Shown: positions 45,268-55,302, numbered from the stretch's first letter. The stretch: 64,000 nucleotides of DNA from Pseudoalteromonas sp. Scap06 (GCF_013394165.1 NZ_CP041330.1:2658501-2722500), one strand, 5' to 3'. Numbers and translations are program-made. The notes: a model not told the origin generated them from the sequence alone.

Positions 45268-46455
45268 TTGTTAAAATTAGCAGGAGTTAAATCAACTTCT
45301 TTGAGCCTTTTAGGTCTATGTGGCTTATTTTTATTATTAGTTCAGTTTCAAGCTCAATGGCAAAGTAAGCTCTCTCTTATTAATAATCTTGTTTATCCAT
45401 TACTGATTATTACTGCTGTATTTGCTACTCAGTTTAATCGAAGTCGAGTTGCATTACTTTGCGCATTTTGGGTGCTTTATTTATCTTCATTAGACTACGC
45501 TTTACCTTGGTCTAACTGGCTTAAAGCGCAACCTGACTGGACCTTATTATGCGCTACAAGTTTATTAATGCTATTGGCAGTTATAAAAGATAGAGCGCTC
45601 TTATCAATACACACAGTAACTCGCAGTTTACTCGTTATTGTCTGTGGCGGTACTGCATTTGCTTGGTTAGCACTGAGCCAACACTTGCAAGAACTAACAA
45701 TACAATCTTCTTTTTATACTCAGCTGCTTCCTTATTTACCCATTGTTTTACCGCTTTCAATAATTGGCGGCTTGCTTATTTGGCAAAGCTTAAGAGCCCA
45801 TAACCTGACTCAAACCGCCTTATTAATTACTTTTATTGTGTGGTGCCTTAATCAGCAACACATTATTGATTTTCCTTGGTCTGTAATAGCCGTGCTTATG
45901 GCTTCTTTGTATTTATTGGCAGTAAGTACAGACTCTTATTATTTAGCCTATAGAGACGATTTAACCAGCTTACCAACGCGGCGAGCACTTAATCAGCTTG
46001 CTTTATCATTAGGGCGAAAATACACCGTTGCTATGCTCGACATTGATCACTTTAAAAAATTCAACGATACCTATGGCCACGATATTGGCGACCAAGTGTT
46101 AAAGCTAGTGGCGGCTAAAATGACTGGCATTAAAGGGGGTGGCAAAATTTACCGTTATGGTGGAGAAGAATTTACGGTGGTGTTCCCGCGTAAAACAGCC
46201 GAGCAGTCAATCCCTGAACTAGAAACACTGCGCGAAAATATTGCCACCTACGACATGGTGATCAGAAACCCAAAACGCACCGATAAAAAATCTCGCAAAG
46301 GTAAACAGCCAAGCGACCACAAAACGGTAAACGTGACGGTTTCTATTGGTGTAGCGCAAAGAGCGGCAAAACAAAGCTTTGATGAGGCATTAAAAAATGC
46401 CGATTTAGCCCTTTATAGAGCTAAGAAAAAAGGCAGAAATAACGTTAGCGAGTAA
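45268..46455 (+). CDS. membrane-bound GGDEF diguanylate cyclase
   Basis: A protein of about 395 residues. The start is uncertain: the TTG at 45268 (MLKLAG) has GGAG 6 nt upstream and is preferred over the TTG at 45256. Seven or so hydrophobic helices fill residues 10-220, and the GGDEF domain (235-395) has GGEEF at about 298-302 and AMLDIDHFKKFNDTYGHDIGDQVL. The I-site position reads KGGG, so classical product inhibition is not expected. An unusually basic insertion (RNPKRTDKKSRKGKQPSDHK) precedes the NVTVSIGVA strand. Confidence 0.9.
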   Translation: MLKLAGVKSTSLSLLGLCGLFLLLVQFQAQWQSKLSLINNLVYPLLIITAVFATQFNRSRVALLCAFWVLYLSSLDYALPWSNWLKAQPDWTLLCATSLLMLLAVIKDRALLSIHTVTRSLLVIVCGGTAFAWLALSQHLQELTIQSSFYTQLLPYLPIVLPLSIIGGLLIWQSLRAHNLTQTALLITFIVWCLNQQHIIDFPWSVIAVLMASLYLLAVSTDSYYLAYRDDLTSLPTRRALNQLALSLGRKYTVAMLDIDHFKKFNDTYGHDIGDQVLKLVAAKMTGIKGGGKIYRYGGEEFTVVFPRKTAEQSIPELETLRENIATYDMVIRNPKRTDKKSRKGKQPSDHKTVNVTVSIGVAQRAAKQSFDEALKNADLALYRAKKKGRNNVSE

Positions 46456-46467
46456 TCCTTTTAACGT

Positions 46468-46494
46468 GGCACGCTAACTTAATAATAGCGTGCC
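46468..46494. terminator. hairpin between convergent genes
   Basis: GGCACGCTA and TAGCGTGCC form a 9-bp stem with a 9-nt loop, between the convergent GGDEF and lipoprotein genes. No T-tract follows. Confidence 0.5.
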
Positions 46495-46520
46495 CAAAGG
46501 CAACTAAATTTAACTACAAC

Positions 46521-47048
46521 TTATTGCTTTTCCAAAACCGCTTTTAAATTATTTAATGCCGATACAGAAAAACCACGGTCGTAAAAGTAAATAATTTTGC
46601 CACTCTCATCAAGCAGTATTACACGACTGTTATTAGGGTTTTCGTTGCCAGTAAATGCCTGAACTTTATCGCCATCTTTGTAAATTGTGATCACCCCACC
46701 CCACAACTCTTTTGGGATCCCCTTACGCATGCCGCTATCAATTAAGGTACTAAACATACGAGGAACCATGCCCTGAATGGTTGGTAACTCATAGGCAGTC
46801 ACATCAACTGCAGTCATATCTAAACCAATAAGCCAACGATCAATATCAAACTGGCTATCTTGTTTATAACCAATTAATAGCAACGTATGTGGGTTGTTAA
46901 AGTCATCAGGAATAGTGAATGACTGTTGCTCTAAGCTTTCTCCTGTAACAGTGGGAAATTGCTTACCAAGCAGCGCTTGATTTGGATACTGGGTTGAACA
47001 TCCGCTAACCACTAAAACCATCACCAGCGTCATTATTGCCTTTAACAT
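46521..47048 (-). CDS. lipoprotein with thioredoxin-like (Atp10-type) fold
   Basis: A 175-aa lipoprotein with lipobox VVSGC (Cys17). The body shows a thioredoxin-like pattern (LLGKQFPTVTGESLEQQSFTIPDDFNNPHTLLLIGYKQD, then DGDKVQAFTGNENPNNSRVILLDESGKIIYFYDRGF), as in Atp10-type and peroxiredoxin-like proteins. No cysteine other than the lipobox one is present, so redox catalysis is unlikely; a structural or chaperone role is more plausible. It is convergent with a GGDEF gene and divergent from the TcyP-like symporter. Confidence 0.72.
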   Translation of the reverse strand: MLKAIMTLVMVLVVSGCSTQYPNQALLGKQFPTVTGESLEQQSFTIPDDFNNPHTLLLIGYKQDSQFDIDRWLIGLDMTAVDVTAYELPTIQGMVPRMFSTLIDSGMRKGIPKELWGGVITIYKDGDKVQAFTGNENPNNSRVILLDESGKIIYFYDRGFSVSALNNLKAVLEKQ

Positions 47049-47331
47049 ACCTTTACTCCCTATTTTTAAATAAATCTAAAGTGAACACGTTAACTAAATA
47101 ATTAGTACAAGACTTACGCTTTAAACCAGACTTACGATCCATAGTAACTCCCATAAATTAAATAAAAATACAAGCATATGAATAGGCTTGTTCGATAAAA
47201 TGTTTATTCGTTATACTTTAATATTATTACTATATTCATTTTAATTCTATCCCATAGCGAAAGCGTATTTTGTTAACACCTTACAAAGCGTTAAAGTGCC
47301 GCGCTAATTCACAGCTATAAAAGAGGGTACC

Positions 47332-48672
47332 ATGTCGCTTGCTGTATTATTAATGTTGGCATTATTTGTCGGTTTGCTGTTTGCTATTTATCTTGTTTCG
47401 CAAAAAAGCAGCTCTTTATCTCGTACCGTTTTATTTGGTTTAGTGCTTGGTAGTGCCTTTGGTTTAGCCCTACAGTTTTTATTTGCCAACTCACCAGAAA
47501 CCATTAAAGAAATACTCAGCTGGGTCAGCATAGTAGGTAAAGGCTATGTCGGGTTACTAAAAATGATCATTATGCCACTGGTATTAGTCTTTATGATTGC
47601 CGCAGTGGTTAAGCTTGAGAACCAAGGCTCGCTAGGAAAAATATCCTTTATTAGTATTTCTGTTTTACTGTTTACTACTGCAATTGCAGCGTTAATTGGT
47701 ATTGCGGTAACGTATGGATTTGACTTGAGCATTGAAGGACTTGTTTCGGGTACTCGTGAAGCCGCTAGAATGGACACCCTACAAAACAAAGCCGCGAATG
47801 TAGCCGACCTAAGTGTGCCGCAAATGCTACTGAGCTTTATTCCTGAAAACCCCTTTGCGGATTTAAGTAATCAACGTTCAACCTCTATTATTGCCACGGT
47901 TATATTTGGTGTACTTGTTGGTATAGCTGCACGTAAAGTAATGCTTGAAAAAACAGAACTTGCTAGCCCAATTCGTAACGGTGTAAACGCCCTACAAGCA
48001 ACAATAATGAGCTTAGTTCGTATGGTAATTGCACTAACGCCTTATGGTGTGGCAGGCCTAATGGCAAGTGTTGTGGCAAACTCTAGTAGTAACGATATTT
48101 TAAATTTACTCGCCTTTATTGTGGCTTCTTACGTGGCTATTTTATTAATGTTTGTTGTGCATGGTTTACTGCTTAGCTTAGTCGGCGTTAATCCAAAACA
48201 TTACTTTGAAAAAATTTGGCCTGTGCTTACCTTTGCCTTTAGCTCACGTAGCTCAGCGGCATCGATTCCTATGAATGTTGACGTGCAAATTAACCAGTTA
48301 AAAGTGCCACCTGCAATTGCTAATTTATCGGCTTCTTTTGGAGCTACCATAGGTCAAAACGGCTGTGCCGGTATTTACCCTGCTATGCTTGCAATGATGG
48401 TTGCGCCAAGCGTGGGGATTGACCCACTTACATTTGAGTTTATTTTACCGCTAATTGGTATTGTGGTTATTAGCTCGTTTGGTATTGCAGGTGTTGGCGG
48501 CGGTGCTACCTTCGCAGCGTTGGTTGTATTACCGACCATGGGACTACCTATAGAGGTAGTGGCTTTACTTATTTCTATTGAACCATTGATAGACATGGCG
48601 CGCACTGCACTCAATGTATCGGGTGCTATGACCTCAGGTGTGATCACCAGTAAATTAATGAAAACTCAATAA
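47332..48672 (+). CDS. tcyP: TcyP-like L-cystine/dicarboxylate symporter
   Basis: A 446-aa inner-membrane transporter of the DAACS family (eight transmembrane helices and two re-entrant loops). The HP1 serine-rich tip appears as TFAFSSRSSAASIPMNVDV, and TM7 reads NGCAGIYPAMLAMM. The HP2 region is GGGATFAALVVLPTMGLP. The sequence type is that of the YdjN/TcyP cystine uptake proteins; glutamate or dicarboxylates are possible alternatives. The gene has its own upstream region and ends at a strong terminator. Confidence 0.87.
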   Translation: MSLAVLLMLALFVGLLFAIYLVSQKSSSLSRTVLFGLVLGSAFGLALQFLFANSPETIKEILSWVSIVGKGYVGLLKMIIMPLVLVFMIAAVVKLENQGSLGKISFISISVLLFTTAIAALIGIAVTYGFDLSIEGLVSGTREAARMDTLQNKAANVADLSVPQMLLSFIPENPFADLSNQRSTSIIATVIFGVLVGIAARKVMLEKTELASPIRNGVNALQATIMSLVRMVIALTPYGVAGLMASVVANSSSNDILNLLAFIVASYVAILLMFVVHGLLLSLVGVNPKHYFEKIWPVLTFAFSSRSSAASIPMNVDVQINQLKVPPAIANLSASFGATIGQNGCAGIYPAMLAMMVAPSVGIDPLTFEFILPLIGIVVISSFGIAGVGGGATFAALVVLPTMGLPIEVVALLISIEPLIDMARTALNVSGAMTSGVITSKLMKTQ

Positions 48673-48690
48673 CACTGACTTTAATTTAAT

Positions 48691-48715
48691 AGCCCAGCCT
48701 ACGCTGGGCTTTTTT
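48691..48715 (+). terminator. terminator of the TcyP-like gene
   Basis: AGCCCAGC and GCTGGGCT enclose a 4-nt loop (CTAC) and are followed by five T residues, 18 nt after the stop. Confidence 0.92.
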
Positions 48716-48974
48716 ATGTCTGCCGCTTTCAAAGTTCTTTAGTGATTCGTTTATTTAATTAATTAACTTCAATAAATCATTTTTATAGATTGCATCAATC
48801 GCTTTATTTCGCACACAGTTTTTAGCCCCTTTACTATACTATTCCCATCGCTCAGTCATTCAGGCTTGTTTAACAACTTGAATGAAGTATCAACCTACTG
48901 TTTTTAAATGAGTAGACCCTATTTTTAATACGCTTTGTATATAACGAGATTCGTTAACTTTAAGGAAGCTGACA
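48716..48974 (+). promoter_or_regulatory. upstream region of katG
   Basis: The 302-bp gap from 48673 holds the preceding terminator and about 259 bp of AT-rich DNA upstream of katG. TATACT (48835-48840) is a possible -10, but I could not pair it with a good -35. AAGGAAG lies 6 nt before the ATG. An OxyR site was not identified by eye. Confidence 0.45.
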
Positions 48975-51242
48975 ATGAAAAACCGATCATTTACAAAAAA
49001 AGCGCTTGTTGGATTTATAAGTGTGGCACTTATGTCTGGCTCTGCTTTTAGTCAAGAAAAACCACAAATGTCTAAGCCACAAGGTGCTGTAGGCATGGGT
49101 GAGGCAAAAATGGGGGCAACCAGAACCAACCAATTTTGGTGGCCAGATCAACTTAACCTATCTCCTCTTCGCGATCATGATCTACGTTCAAACCCTTACG
49201 GTAGTGACTTTAATTATGCAGAGGCATTTAACAGCCTAGATTTAGACACTGTAAAAAGTGATATCGACGCTCTACTAACTCAATCTCAAGATTGGTGGCC
49301 AGCAGATTTTGGTAACTATGGCCCATTTTTTATTCGTATGACCTGGCACAGTGCAGGTACCTATCGTACGCTTGATGGCCGTGGTGGTGCTGGCGGTGGT
49401 CAACAACGTTTTGAGCCGCTTAATAGCTGGCCAGATAACGTAAGCTTGGATAAAGCGCGCCGTTTACTTTGGCCAATTAAACAGAAATACGGTGAAGCCC
49501 TTTCATGGTCAGACTTAATCGTATTAGCCGGTAATGTTGCCTTAGAAAACATGGGGTTTGAAACCTATGGTTTTGCTGGTGGTCGTACTGACGATTGGGA
49601 ACCAGACATGGTTTACTGGGGTCCTGAAGTAGAAATGCTTGCCAGCGACCGTGAAGATGCCAGCGGCAAACTAGAACGCCCGCTAGGTGCAACTCACATG
49701 GGTTTAATTTATGTAAACCCAGAAGGGCCTAAAGGGGTTCCTGATCCTATTGGTTCAGCTAAGAACATTCGCGTTGCGTTTTCTCGCATGGCGATGAACG
49801 ATGAAGAAACCCTAGCACTTATCGCCGGTGGTCACACCTTTGGTAAAATGCATGGTGCGCACAAACCTAAAGACTGTGTGGGTGCAGAGCCTGCTGCAGC
49901 AGGTATTGAAGAGCAAGGTTTAGGCTGGAAAAATAAATGTGGTAAAGGTCACTCTGAAGATACCGTATCTAGTGGTTTAGAAGGCGCATGGACACAAGCA
50001 CCTACTCGCTGGTCATCATTATACTTAAGCAACCTACTTAACTTTGAGTGGAAACAAACTCGCAGTCCTGCTGGCGCTATTCAGTGGATCCCAACAGATG
50101 AATCATTACATAAGTCAGTACCTGATGCGCACGTTAAGGGTAAATTTAACCCACCGGTAATGACCACTGCCGATTTAGCGTTAAAATTTGATCCTGAATA
50201 TCGCAAAATTGCTGAACGCTTTTTAAATGACCCTAAAGAGTATCAACTAGCCTTTGCTAAAGCATGGTACAAATTAACTCATAGAGATATGGGACCACCA
50301 CGTAACTTTTTAGGTAAAGAAGTACCAAAAGAAGACTTAATTTGGCAAGACCCTATTTCAGCAGAGACTAAATCAAACATTGATGCTGGTGCAGTAAAAG
50401 AGCTGAAAACTGCTATTTTAGACTCGAACCTAAGTGTACCTGAGTTAGTACGTGTGGCATGGGCATCGGCCGCTAGTTACCGTGATTCAGATATGCGCGG
50501 CGGAGCCAATGGCGCACGTATTGCGCTAGCACCACAAAAAGATTGGGCAGTAAATAATCCAGCAGAAACCGCAAAAGTACTTAAAGTATTAAAAGCGATT
50601 CAAGCTGACTTTAACGACAGCTTATTTAGTAAAAGCCAGGTATCGCTTGCTGATTTAATTGTGCTTGGTGGTAATGCAGCGATTGAAAAAGCAGCCAAAG
50701 ATGCAGGCTACTCAGTAGACGTTCCGTTTAATGCTGGCCGTGGTGATGCTACACAAGCACAAACTGACGTTAATGCATTTAGCTTATTAGAGTTTCCTGC
50801 CGATGGTTTTAGAAACTATTTTGATGCAGAGAAAAGCTATAAATCACCAACTGAAATGCTGATTGATAAAGCGGATCAGCTTGACCTAACAGTTCCTGAA
50901 ATGACTGTATTAGTTGGTGGCTTACGCTCACTTGATGCAAACTACAAAGGCACTGACTACGGCGTATTTACTGATAAGCCAGGTACACTAAATAACGATT
51001 TCTTCGTTAACTTATTAGATATGTCGACGGTATGGAAAAAATCGTCTGATGCTGGTATTTATCAAGGCTTTGATCGTCAGTCGGGTGAGCAAAAGTACAC
51101 TGCTACTTCGGTTGATCTGATTTTTGGTTCAAATTCAGAACTACGTGCAGTTGCTGAGGTGTATGCCTTTGATACATCAAAACAAAAGTTTGTAGAAGAC
51201 TTTGTTGCGGCATGGACTAAAGTAATGAATTTAGACCGTTAA
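48975..51242 (+). CDS. katG: periplasmic catalase-peroxidase (KatG/KatP type)
   Basis: A 755-aa bifunctional heme enzyme that removes hydrogen peroxide. Distal residues R121, W124 and H125 are in [12 protein letters not shown], proximal H287 in [11 protein letters not shown], and Tyr246 with Met272 can form the Met-Tyr-Trp adduct with W124. Both KatG domains are present (N-terminal catalytic, C-terminal structural). Unlike most KatG proteins it begins with a clear signal peptide ([26 protein letters not shown]), indicating export, as in KatP-like enzymes. It ends at a perfect palindromic terminator. Confidence 0.95.
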   Translation: MKNRSFTKKALVGFISVALMSGSAFSQEKPQMSKPQGAVGMGEAKMGATRTNQFWWPDQLNLSPLRDHDLRSNPYGSDFNYAEAFNSLDLDTVKSDIDALLTQSQDWWPADFGNYGPFFIRMTWHSAGTYRTLDGRGGAGGGQQRFEPLNSWPDNVSLDKARRLLWPIKQKYGEALSWSDLIVLAGNVALENMGFETYGFAGGRTDDWEPDMVYWGPEVEMLASDREDASGKLERPLGATHMGLIYVNPEGPKGVPDPIGSAKNIRVAFSRMAMNDEETLALIAGGHTFGKMHGAHKPKDCVGAEPAAAGIEEQGLGWKNKCGKGHSEDTVSSGLEGAWTQAPTRWSSLYLSNLLNFEWKQTRSPAGAIQWIPTDESLHKSVPDAHVKGKFNPPVMTTADLALKFDPEYRKIAERFLNDPKEYQLAFAKAWYKLTHRDMGPPRNFLGKEVPKEDLIWQDPISAETKSNIDAGAVKELKTAILDSNLSVPELVRVAWASAASYRDSDMRGGANGARIALAPQKDWAVNNPAETAKVLKVLKAIQADFNDSLFSKSQVSLADLIVLGGNAAIEKAAKDAGYSVDVPFNAGRGDATQAQTDVNAFSLLEFPADGFRNYFDAEKSYKSPTEMLIDKADQLDLTVPEMTVLVGGLRSLDANYKGTDYGVFTDKPGTLNNDFFVNLLDMSTVWKKSSDAGIYQGFDRQSGEQKYTATSVDLIFGSNSELRAVAEVYAFDTSKQKFVEDFVAAWTKVMNLDR

Positions 51243-51266
51243 TAACCATTAAGTAATACAACCACA

Positions 51267-51296
51267 GCGCTGCAATTAATTGCAGCGCTTTTTTAT
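51267..51296 (+). terminator. terminator of katG
   Basis: AGCGCTGCAATT and its reverse complement form a 24-bp perfect palindrome followed by five or more T residues. It also lies just beyond the convergent MFS/acyltransferase gene. Confidence 0.92.
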
Positions 51297-51303
51297 TGTA
51301 AAG

Positions 51304-53184
51304 CTACTTTAAAGCAAGTACTCGATCACGTAAGTCATCGGCACTCACATTTTCAGACGCAACTGGCTCACCAATCGCTACGCTTACCAACGACCATTTG
51401 GGTCTAGGTAGTCGCCATTTAGTTTTTCGACTAAACATACTGCCCCATAATCCATCTAAATGAACAGGGATAACAGGCACAGGCGTGCGCTGAATTATTT
51501 TTTCAATGCCACGGCGAAATACATCAACCTCGCCATCACCGCTGAGCTTTCCTTCAGGAAAAATACCCACCAGCTCACCACGTTCCAGTGCTTGCGCAAT
51601 GTCATCAAAAGCTTTATTAAACGCCTTAGGATTTGATTTTTGACTATCGATTGGAATGGCTTTGGCCATTTTAAATAACCAATTAAGTGCCGGTGAATAG
51701 TAAATAGGAGCAAATACAACAAACCGAATAGGCCTAGGTGACGCCGCTAAAATAAACATCCAATCAACAAAGCTAACATGATTACTTACCACCACCGCAG
51801 CTCCTTCATCGGGAATATTGAGCTGGCCTTTAGTGCGCACACGATACATACAAATCGCTAAAATATAGATAATAAAACGTAAGAAAAACTCCGGTACTTT
51901 GGTGTATATGTACAGCGATATTAGTAAATTAAGCCCTGCTAATAACAACAGTAATTGTGAAATATCCCAGTGTAATAGCGTTAAAGTAACAATACTTAAA
52001 ACGGCGCTGCCAACCATAAACAATGCATTTAACACATTGTTAGCTGCAATTACTCGTGAACGGCTATCGGGGTGAGTACGCTGCTGAATGAGTGCATACA
52101 AAGGTACCGTATAAAACCCTGCGGCAATACCAATTCCTGCCATCCAAACAAAATGCCAGAGCATATCGCCGGTATTAATCACTTGTTCAAGAGTAAGCTG
52201 TAACTCACTCACTTGGTGATAAAATTCAATACCAGGCTCTTGGCTTAGTAAATATAAAAATAAGGTAATTAATAGTGCACCAAAAGGCACAATACCTAAC
52301 TCAATACGTGAGCGCGATAGCTTTTCACACAATAAAGACCCCAATGCAATACTCAACGAAAACACCACTAAAGCAGCTGTCACCACCAACTCATCACCTC
52401 CCATTACATGTTTTACGTAATTAGGGAGCGCCGTTAGTATCACCGCACCAATAAGCCAAAACCAACTGATCCCTAATACTGACTTACCCACCGACTCGGT
52501 TTGTGCGTTAAGCGCATTAAAAACACTTTTGGTTGAAGTAATAGGGTTAATCGATACTTTTAAGTTAGCATTATTGGCTGCACTTTTAGGAATAAATCGA
52601 CTGCTTAAAAAGCCAATAACTGCAAGGCTTACTATTGCGATACTGATATAAATAGGGCCCGCTGTTTGGGTTATATAATAGGTGCCAAATACGGTGCCCA
52701 ATAAAATAGCGACAAAAGTGCCCGACTCCACCAGTCCATTCGCTTTAGTTAGCTCATTTGGGGCCACATGCTGCGGTAAAATAGAGTACTTAAGCGGCCC
52801 AAAAAAAGTGCTTTGTAAACCCATTAAAAATACAGTACCTAACATTAACCAAACCTGCTCGGTTAAAATCGATACTACACCCACCAGCATAATAGGAATT
52901 TCGCAAAACTTTACCATGCTGATCAGTTTTGATTTTTCCAACTTTTCTGCAATTTGCCCAGCCATGCCTGAAAATAGAAAAAACGGTAAAATAAATAATC
53001 CTGCCGCCAGATTAGAATAAAAGGCACCATCAGCTACCGTAGCAGCCTGAAAAATTAAAATAAGCAGGATTGATTGCTTATAAACATTGTCATTTAAAGC
53101 AGAGAAAAACTGCGTCACAAACAGAGGTAAAAACCGTTTACTACCCAGTAAAGCTCCTTGAAATTGTTGTTTATTTTCCTTCAT
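51304..53184 (-). CDS. MFS transporter (LplT-like) fused to PlsC-type acyltransferase
   Basis: A 626-aa inner-membrane fusion. Residues 1 to about 425 form a 12-helix MFS domain similar to the lysophospholipid flippase LplT (LPLFVTQFFSALNDNVYKQSILL, GLQSTFFGPLKYSILPQ). Residues 440-626 are a 1-acyl-glycerol-phosphate acyltransferase domain with NHVSFVDW (HX4D), the G-rich FPEGKLSGDG and VPVIPV. It lacks the AMP-binding module of full-length Aas fusions. It probably imports and re-acylates lysophospholipids. It is transcribed toward katG. Confidence 0.88.
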   Translation of the reverse strand: MKENKQQFQGALLGSKRFLPLFVTQFFSALNDNVYKQSILLILIFQAATVADGAFYSNLAAGLFILPFFLFSGMAGQIAEKLEKSKLISMVKFCEIPIMLVGVVSILTEQVWLMLGTVFLMGLQSTFFGPLKYSILPQHVAPNELTKANGLVESGTFVAILLGTVFGTYYITQTAGPIYISIAIVSLAVIGFLSSRFIPKSAANNANLKVSINPITSTKSVFNALNAQTESVGKSVLGISWFWLIGAVILTALPNYVKHVMGGDELVVTAALVVFSLSIALGSLLCEKLSRSRIELGIVPFGALLITLFLYLLSQEPGIEFYHQVSELQLTLEQVINTGDMLWHFVWMAGIGIAAGFYTVPLYALIQQRTHPDSRSRVIAANNVLNALFMVGSAVLSIVTLTLLHWDISQLLLLLAGLNLLISLYIYTKVPEFFLRFIIYILAICMYRVRTKGQLNIPDEGAAVVVSNHVSFVDWMFILAASPRPIRFVVFAPIYYSPALNWLFKMAKAIPIDSQKSNPKAFNKAFDDIAQALERGELVGIFPEGKLSGDGEVDVFRRGIEKIIQRTPVPVIPVHLDGLWGSMFSRKTKWRLPRPKWSLVSVAIGEPVASENVSADDLRDRVLALK

Positions 53185-53416
53185 TACGGTCTCTTAAAAT
53201 TAGCTTCAGGGCTTAGATTACCACTGTGGAAAAGAAATACGAACCCACTTTTTAAGTACATGCTCAAACATATATTTAAATAAACAAAATAGCTAACCCA
53301 ACAAAAATGACTAACAAATGAACAAAGCGACTAAATCTTGCGTATAAGCGTTTATGAGTTGTAAATAGAACATCTATGTTCTAAACCTAAAAGGTGACTA
53401 AAAAAGGAGCATCTTT

Positions 53417-54196
53417 ATGCCAACTACAAACACAATAGATAAAGACACTAAATTCGCACGTTGTTTAGAGTGCAACAAAGTAAATACATTTGCCGCTTTT
53501 CACTGGCTTTCGTTAGCGTTTAAAGATATGGCGCGCGCGCCCATGTTAAGTTTAATTTACGGTTTAATCTTCACGCTTATTCCGGTAGCGATTGTTTACT
53601 CTGTTGTACTTACCGACAGCCACTTAGCTATTTTACCTGCAACCGTTGCTTTTGCTTTAATCGGTCCGGTATTCGCCGTTGGCCTATACGATGTAGCCTG
53701 GGAACTTGAAAAAGGCCACAAACCTACATTAAGCCATTCATTAAAATCAATGTTTCGTAACCCCGTAGGTGAATGGGGTTTTGCGGTATTACTCATGGTG
53801 ATTATGATTATTTGGATGCGCCTAGCTGCAATTGTGCATGCATTATATCCAAACCATGTAAACCCCACCTTTGAAGAACTTTCTGCGTTTTTAACTATAG
53901 GCAGTATTATCGGCGGAATTTTGTTGGTCAGTGTGTTTTCAATCTCAGCATTTACCCCGCAAATTATGATGGAAAGACGTGTTGATATAATGACCGCAGT
54001 CGTTTCTTCAATCCACGCAGTCAAAGAAAACTTTGCAGCCATGGTTGTGTGGTCAATTTGTATATTCGTACTGGTAGCGCTGGGCTTTGCTGCAGGTGCC
54101 GCTGGATTCATTATTATTATGCCACTACTTAGTTACGCTAGTTGGCATGGATACATCGCAGTTATCAAAACTAAAACACCACGTGGCTATGAATAA
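53417..54196 (+). CDS. DUF2189 membrane protein
   Basis: A 259-aa protein with six hydrophobic segments matching DUF2189: WLSLAFKDMARAPMLSLIYGLIFTLIPVAIVYSV near the start, PVFAVGLYDVAWELEKGHKPTLSHSLKSM, and the C-terminal MPLLSYASWHGYIAVI. Function is unknown, though members sometimes lie near respiratory genes. GGAGCATCTTT lies before the ATG. It ends before an exceptionally long stem-loop. Confidence 0.87.
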   Translation: MPTTNTIDKDTKFARCLECNKVNTFAAFHWLSLAFKDMARAPMLSLIYGLIFTLIPVAIVYSVVLTDSHLAILPATVAFALIGPVFAVGLYDVAWELEKGHKPTLSHSLKSMFRNPVGEWGFAVLLMVIMIIWMRLAAIVHALYPNHVNPTFEELSAFLTIGSIIGGILLVSVFSISAFTPQIMMERRVDIMTAVVSSIHAVKENFAAMVVWSICIFVLVALGFAAGAAGFIIIMPLLSYASWHGYIAVIKTKTPRGYE

Positions 54197-54214
54197 CACT
54201 TACCAGTAGTTTTA

Positions 54215-54254
54215 AGCACTTAATTAAATGCTTTTTGGCATTTAATTAAGTGTT
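54215..54254 (+). terminator. long stem-loop after the DUF2189 gene
   Basis: Arms at 54215-54231 and 54238-54254 pair over 17 bp with one G-T wobble, around a 6-nt loop. Both arms contain CACTTAATTAAATGC-type sequence. No T-tract follows, but the stem may halt transcription or stabilise the mRNA end. Confidence 0.6.
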
Positions 54255-54369
54255 GCCTCTTCTCCCTCAGTTTATAAAATACGTAAAAACCTTGATCTGA
54301 ATAAGGTGCAAAGCTTAAAAATAACGCTAATATATGCTGATACACTGCAGATAATATAAAGGAATAAAC

Positions 54370-54789
54370 ATGAGTCAAAACGTTACAGACTTAATGACAG
54401 CTAACCCATTTTCGGTAAACATAAAAAGCACTTTGCATGACGCACACAATTTAATGAAAGAAAAAAACGTTCGTCATATTCCTGTTATTGACGAAGACGG
54501 CGCATTTGTCGGTATGCTTACCCAAAAAATAATGGTCGCCAAAGTTATGGGGATCATGGCAACGTTTGGTGCTAATGCATTACAACGCAAAGAAAAACTC
54601 ACAAAAGTAGAAGATATTATGGTGAGTGATTTTATCAGTGTAACGCCAGAGCAGCCGCTATCAGATGTCGTTAAATTTTTTGTAGATAATCGCCACGGTT
54701 GCATGCCCGTTGTGAGCGAGCAAGGTCAGCTAGTAGGTATTTTAACGTCTTCTGATTTTGTGCGTTTAGCTGCAGCACTGCTCTCGTAA
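54370..54789 (+). CDS. two-CBS-domain protein
   Basis: A 139-aa cytoplasmic protein made only of a tandem CBS pair: VTDLMTANPFSVNIKSTLHDAHNLMKEKNVRHIPVIDEDG and EDIMVSDFISVTPEQPLSDVVKFFVDNRHGCMPVVSEQGQLVGILTSSDFVRLAAAL. CBS pairs bind adenosyl nucleotides and sense energy state, usually within another protein. The regulated partner is unknown. It ends at its own hairpin. Confidence 0.9.
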   Translation: MSQNVTDLMTANPFSVNIKSTLHDAHNLMKEKNVRHIPVIDEDGAFVGMLTQKIMVAKVMGIMATFGANALQRKEKLTKVEDIMVSDFISVTPEQPLSDVVKFFVDNRHGCMPVVSEQGQLVGILTSSDFVRLAAALLS

Positions 54790-54800
54790 ATCCCTTATTT

Positions 54801-54841
54801 AATAAAAACTGCATTTGGCTTCACTAAGTGCAGTTTTTATT
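54801..54841 (+). terminator. terminator of the CBS-domain gene
   Basis: AATAAAAACTGCA and TGCAGTTTTTATT form a perfect 13-bp stem with a 15-nt loop. The T run lies in the 3' arm. Confidence 0.72.
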
Positions 54842-54945
54842 CGCTTAAAAGATATATAAAATTAACAGCATAGATAGCTAAGTCACTAACAGCCTGCTAT
54901 GGTAAACCCCCTGCTTTTAATGGTTATTACAAGGTAAGTTTTCAT

Positions 54946-55302
54946 ATGGCTAATCAATTAAATGTACTAGGAACTCGCTTACAACTTTGCTGTGGCAACG
55001 GTGGCTATACCCGAGAGGGATTTTGCTATGTACCAGATTCAGACTTTGGCAATCATAGTGTATGCGCCATTATGACCGACGAATTTTTGCAGTTTTCCAA
55101 GGCGCAAGGTAACGATTTAATTAGCCCTAATCCTTTGTATGATTTTGCTGGTTTAAAAGCTGGCGATAAGTGGTGTTTATGTGCGATTCGTTGGTATCAT
55201 GCCATTGCTGCGAGCGTTGCTCCTCCTGTGGTACTTGAAGCGACAAACCAAAAAGCGCTCGACATTATTCCGCTTGAAGTATTAAAAGCACATCAATATT
55301 AA
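54946..55302 (+). CDS. DUF2237 family protein
   Basis: A 118-aa protein with the family pattern LNVLGTRLQLCCGNGGYTREGFCYV, GNHSVCAIMTDEFLQFSKAQGNDL and GLKAGDKWCLCAIRWYHAI. It has six Cys residues in conserved places. Its structure is a small globular fold and its function is not established. No signal peptide is seen, and the gene stands alone. Confidence 0.88.
   Translation: MANQLNVLGTRLQLCCGNGGYTREGFCYVPDSDFGNHSVCAIMTDEFLQFSKAQGNDLISPNPLYDFAGLKAGDKWCLCAIRWYHAIAASVAPPVVLEATNQKALDIIPLEVLKAHQY

Noticed and set aside
53596..54111. 171-aa minus-strand ORF antisense to the DUF2189 gene
   Set aside because: Low-complexity composition, no ribosome-binding site and complete overlap with a recognised gene; it is a shadow frame.
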